Source: Ostrinia nubilalis (taxonomy: Eukaryota > Arthropoda > Insecta > Lepidoptera > Crambidae). From it: 64,000 bases of DNA. Below the pieces are notes generated by a model, which had not been told where the DNA came from, did not search any database, and saw only the letters and a list, made by a program, of their open reading frames with translations. The DNA is taken from positions 15,778,001 through 15,842,000 of the forward strand of contig NC_087099.1 of the NCBI RefSeq assembly GCF_963855985.1, read 5' to 3'. The position numbers and the translations under genes are program-made. Shown here one piece after another: positions 62,301 to 64,000 of the stretch; position 1 is the stretch's first letter; every line of letters begins with the position of its first letter.

Positions 62301-63223
62301 CGGCACCTCGGGGATCTCCTTGGGGTTTGTCTTGGAGGTCACGGCCAGAAGGAGCGAGGGAAGCTCGCCTTCCTCCCAGTTAAATGAAAGCTAGTAAAAA
62401 CACCTCCAAGCAAGCTGAAGGGGCAATTGGCAAGGCACATAATACGCAAAATGCCAGCCGATGGGGCAGCAAGGTTCTGAGACGGAGGAACGTCCACCTG
62501 TATGGTGGACAGACGACCTTGAGGTCCTGCTACCCTTGAGGGTAGCAGGACCGCTAATAACCGGCCAGTCTAGAAAGGGGGAGGCCTATGTTTAGCAGTG
62601 GACGTCCTATGGCTGAAATGATGATGATGAAAAACACCTCCAAAAAGTATACCTCTCTCTATCCTTACTATCTTTGTCTTCGACTCGCCCGCCTCGCATC
62701 AGGAACCTGCTTTATCGATATTGGAGTCACCGCGATAAGGTGCGAAGGCAGCTTCCCTTCCTCCCAGTGGAAGTTACATAAAAACTTGTGGAAAACCTTC
62801 GAGTATACCTCTCTTTGTCCTTCCTGAAATCACTCCTATCCTTGTCCTGGTCCCGCCCGCCACGCATCAGGAAGCGGTTGGCCGGCACCATAATTACGCG
62901 CGAGCGATAAGGATGGGTAGCTTGGGGTCATTGGACAAAATTCTACGTGCTCACGGACCAGGCTTTAGGTGACGGCTAATGGGTGCAAAGGTAGCTCGCC
63001 CTCCTCTTTATACAAATTACCTAAAAGCTACCTACAACAAGTATACCTCTCTCTGTCCTTCCTGAAGTCATTCCTATCCTTGTCCTGGTCCCGGCCGCCG
63101 CGCATCAGGAAGCGGTTGGCCGGCACCTCGGGGATCTCCTTGGGGTCTATCTTGGAGGTCACAGCCAGAGGGTGCGAGGGAAGTTCACCTTCCTCTTCTT
63201 CTTCTGATGCTCCAGAATGATGT
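46265..63223 (-). CDS. Moca-cyp: Moca-cyp / PPIG-type nuclear SR-cyclophilin, C-terminal RS-domain part (13 exons, partial)
   Basis: Seen: 13 minus-strand exons with GT..AG borders join with every codon phase matching, giving 1720 coding bases (572 codons plus a TAG stop at 46265-46267). Diagnostic blocks in order are EIPEVPANRFLMRGG, then IIKGRGVF followed by RYRTPSRSRS and TPPHWRQ, then KIDYNALDFEADVEHD, then a long RS/RD/KE-rich tail ending in GSSSSR. Known: the block EIPxVPxNRFLMR followed by KGRGxxRYRTPSRSRS and TPPHWRQ is characteristic of PPIG (SR-cyclophilin) and NKTR, whose fly relative is Moca-cyp. These proteins carry an N-terminal cyclophilin domain, localise to nuclear speckles and contact splicing factors and RNA polymerase II. 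Inferred: the cyclophilin exons lie upstream, beyond the right edge, because no further exon was found in 63224-64000. No AATAAA was seen on the minus strand between the stop and the Helitron-like remnant ending at 46055, so the 3' end is undefined. Identity is strong at the family level; the symbol follows the fly gene. Confidence 0.9.
46371..46591. mobile_element. MITE, TA-flanked (Tc1/mariner-like)
   Basis: Termini AGGCCCAGTTTTTTGATTC and the inverse GAATCAAAAAACTGGGCCT are perfect over 19 bp, flanked by TA on both sides. It sits in the last Moca-cyp intron, 40 bp from exon M. Confidence 0.8.
46722..46834. mobile_element. MITE with GGGCCTGTTT termini
   Basis: GGGCCTGTTTTGCTACTTGG at the left; CCAGTGAAACAGGCCC at the right. 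The inverted repeat is imperfect and no clean target duplication was seen. Located in the last intron of Moca-cyp. Confidence 0.65.
46966..47106. mobile_element. MITE related to 8993-9122
   Basis: Termini AACCCGGTCGAGTTAACTGC and (inverse) AACCCGGTCGAACTGCTGCG. It carries TGACGTCA at 47000-47007, as does the distant copy. Confidence 0.7.
47172..47385. mobile_element. Hairpin MITE, copy 1 (last intron)
   Basis: Long inverted arms starting TATAATCTGGTCTGCGAGCA and ending CTCACGGACCGGGCTTTA. The interior arms CGTAATTATGTTGCTGTCGC continue the hairpin. TA-type ends suggest a Tc1/mariner-like MITE. Confidence 0.8.
47435..47528 (-). CDS. Moca-cyp: Moca-cyp exon L
   Basis: The acceptor is ATCACAACAG and the donor is CG|GTAAGT. 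The 94 bp encode EAKKRRDSSRSSSGSERERR and RRERRKRSESP. It is a typical RS segment with basic clusters that may act as nuclear localisation signals. A hairpin MITE ends 50 bp downstream of the donor. Confidence 0.87.
47879..48066. mobile_element. PIF/Harbinger-like MITE
   Basis: Termini GGCGGTTATCACACTGCGCC with a near-perfect inverse at the right, flanked by TTA (47876-47878, 48067-48069). A 3-bp TTA duplication is typical of PIF/Harbinger. It lies in the intron between exons L and K. Confidence 0.8.
48472..48562 (-). CDS. Moca-cyp: Moca-cyp exon K
   Basis: The acceptor is TTGTTTTACAG and the donor is G|GTTCGA. The 91 bp encode EEERNEARKELMEIVRLIKS and RQRDRENKAA, a predicted charged helix that breaks up the RS tail. 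Confidence 0.87.
48619..48788. mobile_element. Hairpin MITE, copy 2 (exon K-J intron)
   Basis: Same family as 47172-47385, with a shorter centre. Arms carry GAGCACGTAGAATTTTGTCC and its inverse. It lies 56 bp from exon K. Confidence 0.8.
49067..49163 (-). CDS. Moca-cyp: Moca-cyp exon J (tandem CAGTAG acceptor)
   Basis: The acceptor region reads CTCTCAGTAG, so two AGs three bases apart can be used. The exon then starts at 49163 or 49160, adding or losing one Ser. The donor is AAG|GTCAGT. It encodes RSRDRKHSASSHREKSRDKS and then QDKSPQEDDKKK. Both acceptor choices keep frame with exons I and K. Confidence 0.88.
49357..49570. mobile_element. Hairpin MITE, copy 3 (exon J-I intron)
   Basis: Full-length copy with long arms and a loop around GCACACTCACTGCGGGCGCG. 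It lies 53 bp from exon I. Its right half (49493-49570) is identical to 62890-62967. Confidence 0.85.
49624..50118 (-). CDS. Moca-cyp: Moca-cyp exon I (large RS/RD/KE-repeat exon)
   Basis: The acceptor is TTTAATTGCAG and the donor is AG|GTAAGA. The 495 bp encode an almost uninterrupted run of Arg, Lys, Asp, Glu and Ser, with an in-frame tandem repeat of about 13 residues built on DRDRKYSEKSER and closing RRRSRSSSRGRR. Low complexity and alternating charge are typical of RS-like nuclear-speckle domains. Long open frames on the opposite strand here are composition artefacts. Confidence 0.92.
50281..50440 (-). mobile_element. SINE-like fragment, minus strand
   Basis: On the minus strand it reads ACATCGAGGAAGCACTTGGC, CTCACCTGATGG and GGAACTGGCTATCTCACC, the family seen at 6395-6510. 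It lies in the exon I-H intron. Confidence 0.5.
50990..51222 (+). mobile_element. LINE 3' end with (TTTGAC)n tail
   Basis: Contains GGTGACTGAGTTTGTTGCGG and TTGGTCTCGAAGCGCTGGTA, then AATAAAGAAATTTTGAC with four TTTGAC-like units. This is a common lepidopteran LINE terminus, located in the exon I-H intron. Confidence 0.65.
51516..51710 (-). CDS. Moca-cyp: Moca-cyp exon H
   Basis: The acceptor is AACATTACAG and the donor is AG|GTAATA. The 195 bp include EGMPLRRRDAPASAVYSAPK, a Ser-rich segment, and GGYDPFSLLRSTFKGREMAQ. It is low in RS content and may be a partner-binding segment rather than tail; this is inference. Confidence 0.86.
52578..52702. mobile_element. PIF/Harbinger-like MITE
   Basis: Termini GGCCCAGAACAGACGGTGAA and its inverse, flanked by TAA on both sides (52575-52577, 52703-52705). 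It lies in the exon H-G intron. Confidence 0.8.
52940..53450 (+). repeat. LINE/SINE 3' remnant with (CAGA)n microsatellite
   Basis: Two related blocks with TTTCCCGCTAACTCCCGTTC and TTCCCGCTAATTCCCGTGCC, then a (CAGA)n run at 53288-53322. This is a typical 3' UTR-type repeat in moth genomes; family unassigned. It ends just before exon G. Confidence 0.5.
53461..53584 (-). CDS. Moca-cyp: Moca-cyp exon G
   Basis: The acceptor is TTTTATCTACAG and the donor is CG|GTCAGT. The 124 bp encode EDPEHLRARKPAAEKPEARR and then APRSRADMLARALGVHPRHDQ. The exon is strongly GC-rich inside A+T-rich introns. Residues around ADMLARALGV could form a short amphipathic helix. Confidence 0.85.
53690..54080 (+). repeat. 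LINE 3' remnant ending in a hairpin
   Basis: Contains ACATACGGACGGACAGACAG and ends AAGGGTTCCG ... CGGAACCCT, an 8-9 bp stem common at lepidopteran non-LTR 3' ends. Confidence 0.5.
54463..54641 (-). mobile_element. Helitron-like element, minus strand
   Basis: On the minus strand it runs from TCTATATATATAAAAATGAA to GCCGGGTCAGCTAG. The core ACGGCTGAACCGATTTCGAT is typical of the family. Confidence 0.7.
55100..55316 (+). mobile_element. RTE-type LINE 3' fragment
   Basis: Reads CTCGAGTGGCGACCACAGGC through TGGACCGACGATCTGGTAAA to CCAGCAGTGGACGTCATTGA. It is oriented opposite to Moca-cyp, in the exon G-F intron. Confidence 0.8.
55564..55629 (-). CDS. Moca-cyp: Moca-cyp exon F
   Basis: The acceptor is TTTCTTTCCAG and the donor is G|GTAAAT. 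The 66 bp encode EKSAHEKIDYNALDFEADVE then HD. Both split codons agree with the neighbouring exons, and the intron to exon E is only 109 bp. Confidence 0.85.
55739..55807 (-). CDS. Moca-cyp: Moca-cyp exon E
   Basis: The acceptor is CTTCTTATAG and the donor is G|GTTTGT. The 69 bp encode an acidic stretch, KDEEGGTPEQ and PREKEEGECDTTL, with split codons at both ends that match exons D and F. Confidence 0.8.
   Translation of the reverse strand, partial: KMKREELRSNPAKKRKENATPH
55905..56048. mobile_element. MITE with GCCCGTATTCACAAAC termini
   Basis: GCCCGTATTCACAAAC at the left and GTTTGTGAATACGGGC at the right are perfect 16-bp inverted repeats. No clear target duplication was seen. It lies between exons E and D. 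Confidence 0.75.
56258..56327 (-). CDS. Moca-cyp: Moca-cyp exon D
   Basis: The acceptor is CATTTTGTAG and the donor is A|GTAAGT. The 70 bp encode RVEHERSERDHQ and EEMKNKRAEKN plus one base. The charged, helix-prone composition fits the linker after the TPPHWRQ block. Confidence 0.85.
56530..56680 (-). mobile_element. RTE-type LINE fragment, minus strand
   Basis: The minus frame reads RRWNNTRGRGRLPKRWTDDI then QATGWSELDACGQGQK, a divergent RTE C-terminus. It abuts a plus-strand RTE fragment head to head. Confidence 0.6.
56682..57463 (+). mobile_element. RTE-type LINE fragment interrupted by a hAT-like element
   Basis: Without the 56720-57308 insert, the plus strand encodes AMERQMLGVSLQDHKRNEWI, then EKTGFSDLVKEI and RWAGHIARMNQDRWARKTLE. 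This is the RTE region just downstream of the RT core. Confidence 0.8.
56720..57300. mobile_element. hAT-like non-autonomous element
   Basis: Termini CAGTGTTTTTCAACC and the inverse GGTTGAAAAACACTG, flanked by 8-bp CTCTACAA at 56712-56719 and 57301-57308, diagnostic of hAT. No transposase. An internal diverged inverted repeat at about 57079-57166 contains GTTCACAAATGCAGTC. Confidence 0.9.
57479..57580 (-). CDS. Moca-cyp: Moca-cyp exon C (RYRTPSRSRS / TPPHWRQ block)
   Basis: The acceptor is TTTTCCCACAG and the donor is GAG|GTAGGC. The 102 bp encode 34 codons in phase 0: RYRTPSRSRSRSRSV, TPPHWRQAQRRIVKLSDIE. This is the most conserved part of the family visible here and the key evidence for the gene's identity. 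It is much more GC-rich than the flanking introns. Confidence 0.93.
57901..58020 (+). mobile_element. SINE-like fragment
   Basis: ATAGGAGGCAAACGAGCATA then CACCTGATGGTAAGTGATCA and CCGTCGCCCATAAACAC, a widespread lepidopteran SINE core. It lies in the exon C-B intron. Confidence 0.6.
58369..58441 (-). CDS. Moca-cyp: Moca-cyp exon B
   Basis: The acceptor is GTTTCCAG and the donor is GTAAGT at 58368-58363. The 73-bp exon completes the split Arg codon from exon A, then encodes QRFRERDRHSYTRS and GRIIKGRGVF, ending in phase 0. KGRGVF is the family-typical lead into RYRTPSRSRS of the next exon. The intron between exons A and B is 4605 bp and holds the exon-copy array. Confidence 0.9.
59294..59442 (-). 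pseudogene. Full-length open copy of exon A (copy 3)
   Basis: The 149 bp align with the last 149 bp of exon A with no indel. They read EEGELPSHPLAVTSNIDPKE, IPEVPANRFLMHGGRDQDK and on, and are followed by AG|GTATAC. No acceptor with the required phase was found: upstream AACTGGGAG|GAA would put it in the wrong frame after the upstream exon. It is therefore treated as a pseudo-exon. Confidence 0.75.
59480..59702 (+). mobile_element. RTE-type LINE 3' fragment in exon-copy array
   Basis: The plus strand carries the RTE 3' coding remnant (degenerate form of KLKWQWAGHIAR through a YVQQWTS-like end), then GTGGCTGAA and an (ATGATG)n tail. This is the longest (ATG)n tail in the array. Confidence 0.75.
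60040..60188 (-). pseudogene. Full-length open copy of exon A (copy 6)
   Basis: The 149 bp show no indel against exon A and are open throughout: EEGELPSHPLAVTSKIDPKE then IPEVPANRFLMRGGRDQDNN and RSDFRKDRE. It is followed by GTATAC. It differs from exon A mainly at DKDRN versus DNNRS. It lacks the EEEE start and the real exon's acceptor. Confidence 0.75.
60226..60425 (+). mobile_element. RTE-type LINE 3' fragment in exon-copy array
   Basis: Same fragment family as at 59480, ending in GACTGAAATAATGATGATG. It is internally deleted relative to that copy. Confidence 0.7.
60926..61132 (+). mobile_element. RTE-type LINE 3' fragment in exon-copy array
   Basis: Same family, ending CAGCAGTGGACGTCC-type sequence, GGCTGAAATG and (ATG)n. 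It shares lesions with the copies at 60226 and 61486, so it was amplified with the exon copies rather than inserted independently. Confidence 0.7.
61486..61692 (+). mobile_element. RTE-type LINE 3' fragment in exon-copy array
   Basis: Same family and same internal lesions as the neighbouring copies, with an (ATG)n tail followed directly by AAAAACACCTCC, the junction shared across the array. Confidence 0.7.
62227..62375 (-). pseudogene. Full-length open copy of exon A (copy 15)
   Basis: The 149 bp show no indel and are open: EEGELPSLLLAVTSKTNPKE then IPEVPANRFLMRGGRDQDKD. It is followed by GTATAC. Three substitutions in LLLAV/KTN mark drift. No phase-correct acceptor was seen. Confidence 0.75.
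62400..62632 (+). mobile_element. RTE-type LINE 3' fragment with a 30-bp palindrome
   Basis: Same family as the other array fragments. It differs by a perfect palindrome at 62523-62552 (arms GGTCCTGCTACCCT, 2-base loop) where sister copies have only one arm, which is the signature of a local template switch. Confidence 0.7.
62890..62967. repeat. Half hairpin MITE inside exon A copy 17
   Basis: These 78 bases are identical, base for base, to 49493-49570, the right half of a hairpin MITE in the exon J-exon I intron. They replace the middle of an exon A copy, and no target-site duplication is seen. Confidence 0.85.
63047..63223 (-). CDS. Moca-cyp: Moca-cyp exon A (most upstream exon in window)
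   Basis: The acceptor is TTCATTCCTTAG ending at 63224 and the donor is AG|GTATAC at 63046-63041. The 177-bp exon starts with one base completing an upstream codon, then reads HHSGASEEEEGELPSHPLAV, SKIDPKEIPEVPANRFLMRG and on to DFRKDRE, ending with two bases of a split codon. The acidic run EEEEGE is absent from all the intronic copies of this exon. This is the only copy with both a credible acceptor and the phase the next exon requires, so I take it as the functional one. The acceptor lies only 17 bases from the edge of a Helitron-like insertion (63241-63440). Confidence 0.88.
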
Positions 63224-63240
63224 CTAAGGAATGAATAAAA

Positions 63241-63440
63241 TCTATATGTATAAAAGAAAGTCGTGTTAGTTACACCACTTATAACTCAAGAACGGCTGGA
63301 CCGATTTAGCTGAAAATTGTCAGGGAGGTAGTTTAGAGCCAGGAGAAGGACATAGGATACTTTTTATCCCGTTCGAAATAAAAAAAAAGTCTGCTTATTT
63401 ATTGCCATTAAGGCGGAACAAAGTTCGCCGGGTCAGCTAG
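63241..63440 (+). mobile_element. Helitron-like (Lep1-type) non-autonomous element
   Basis: It starts TCTATATGTATAAAAG and ends GCCGGGTCAGCTAG, lying between A (63240) and T (63441). TC..CTAG termini at an A|T site are Helitron hallmarks. The internal AACGGCTGGACCGATTT is typical of this lepidopteran family. On the minus strand it lies just upstream of exon A's acceptor. Confidence 0.75.
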
Positions 63441-63484
63441 TATGATATAAATATGCTTGAAGAAACTCTGTGTAACTAATCATC

Positions 63485-63670
63485 TTGTATCGCTCTATTT
63501 CTGTGGCCACGGTTTCAATGTTCAAGTACTTGTGTATTTCATCATTCCTCGTGAACCACATCGAGAAACTGCACATCGAACGTCTTACTCATCACCCCAA
63601 TCCACTCGCCTATGGATTACTGGAGAATGACAACGTGGTTAAAAGGCTAAAAAGAAACCACGTAATTTAA
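63485..63670 (+). pseudogene. Jockey/R1-type LINE C-terminal fragment
   Basis: The frame reads ERLTHHPNPLAYGLLENDNV then VKRLKRNH. The pattern RLxxHPNPL..LL....RRLKR is common at the C-terminus of Jockey-group reverse transcriptase ORFs. It is only about 60 codons with no RT core, and is a relic in the intron upstream of exon A. Confidence 0.55.
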
Positions 63671-64000
63671 GAAGACAGCTTAGGCATAGGCCAGCTGCTC
63701 TTTAACAATAAAATGACACTCAAGATATCTGATTATAGTCTGGCGACTGATTGCAGAAATCAATATCACAAAAAAAAAACTAATCATCTATCTACCGACA
63801 AAGTTGTTCATACATGAGACGGGCTACGTTGACCTAATTTCAGTCAACAGAACACATCTAGTGTGACAAATCTTTAAATTCACAGTGCAACGTTGGGCGT
63901 TGGGACGATTAAATAAGTAGACTGACTGCGTATTAAGAGCTATTAAGCGTGCGTTTATTGACGTGCATTGCCTTATATACTATGTAAGGGATGTGAGTGT
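63671..64000. other. Right-edge intronic sequence, no feature seen
   Basis: A+T-rich, without a convincing exon on either strand. It presumably continues the Moca-cyp intron toward the cyclophilin-domain exons. Confidence 0.5.

Larger units (their letters stand above)
58905..63046 (-). repeat. Tandem array of degenerate Moca-cyp exon A copies with interleaved RTE fragments
   Basis: The intron after exon A contains about 17 partial copies of that exon, all in the same (minus) orientation. They are recognised by the plus-strand start GTATACCTCTCTCTGTCCTT or close variants. Copy starts are near 58948, 59105, 59288, 59840, 60034, 60439, 60595, 60752, 61149, 61305, 61709, 61866, 62042, 62221, 62648 and 62803, with a truncated one near 59720. 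Three subtypes are visible: full (keeps PKEIPEVPANRF), deleted (lacks that segment) and substituted (middle replaced by a TCTCTCTCC/ACACA tract). Five RTE-type fragments with (ATG)n tails recur between them, so larger units of roughly 550-920 bp were duplicated as blocks. Most copies carry frameshifts or stops. Confidence 0.9.

Noticed and set aside
59674..62827. Repeated plus-strand open frames of 79-109 codons (for example reading SLSFLKSPLSLSWSRPP)
   Set aside because: They are reverse-strand readings of the exon A copies; the recurring sequence reflects the array, not a plus-strand gene family.
1..64000. CRISPR arrays, operons, phage or other prokaryotic systems
   Set aside because: Base composition, spliceosomal introns and the eukaryotic transposon content show nuclear insect DNA, and no regularly spaced identical repeats with unique spacers occur.

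Overview
The window looks like nuclear DNA from a moth or butterfly (Lepidoptera). It is A+T-rich, has no bacterial-style gene packing, and carries repeat families typical of lepidopteran genomes: RTE-type LINE 3' ends with (ATG)n tails, Helitron-like elements that start TC and end CTAG, SINE-like fragments with the core CTGATGGTAAGTGA, hAT and piggyBac-like elements, and many short inverted-repeat elements (MITEs). All calls come from reading the sequence; no database was searched.

Positions 1 to about 46,000 are intergenic or intronic and mostly repeats. The main items are a piggyBac-like element with an RTE fragment inside (890-2132), an RTE insertion with an inverted 5' part and 31-bp target-site duplications (3852-4259), a foldback element with 162-bp arms (6817-7322), a piggyBac-like element full of ACCAGGT motifs (9458-10395), a hAT-like element rich in TAACCG (15292-15715), and one long 5'-truncated LINE with endonuclease and reverse transcriptase reading frames broken by frameshifts (26487-29830, minus strand). 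An unusual element has a GC-rich core between opposed arrays of TTCATAA-type motifs (44035-45061). CpG-rich blocks near 34.3 kb and 39.5-40.0 kb could be promoters. The second contains a possible signal-peptide exon on the minus strand.

Positions 46,265-63,223 hold the one confidently identified host gene. It is the C-terminal, arginine/serine-rich part of a nuclear cyclophilin of the Moca-cyp / PPIG / NKTR family, on the minus strand in 13 exons. Every splice junction is phase-compatible, giving 572 codons plus a stop. The N-terminal cyclophilin (peptidyl-prolyl isomerase) exons must lie beyond the right edge.

The most striking feature is inside this gene. The 4.6-kb intron after the most upstream visible exon is filled with about 17 degenerate tandem copies of that exon, mixed with repeated RTE fragments. 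Nearly all copies keep the exon's 5' splice site (GTATAC) and three keep a full-length open frame. One copy contains 78 bases identical to half of a hairpin MITE that sits 13 kb away in another intron of the same gene. The gene's 3' introns are also unusually dense in MITEs.
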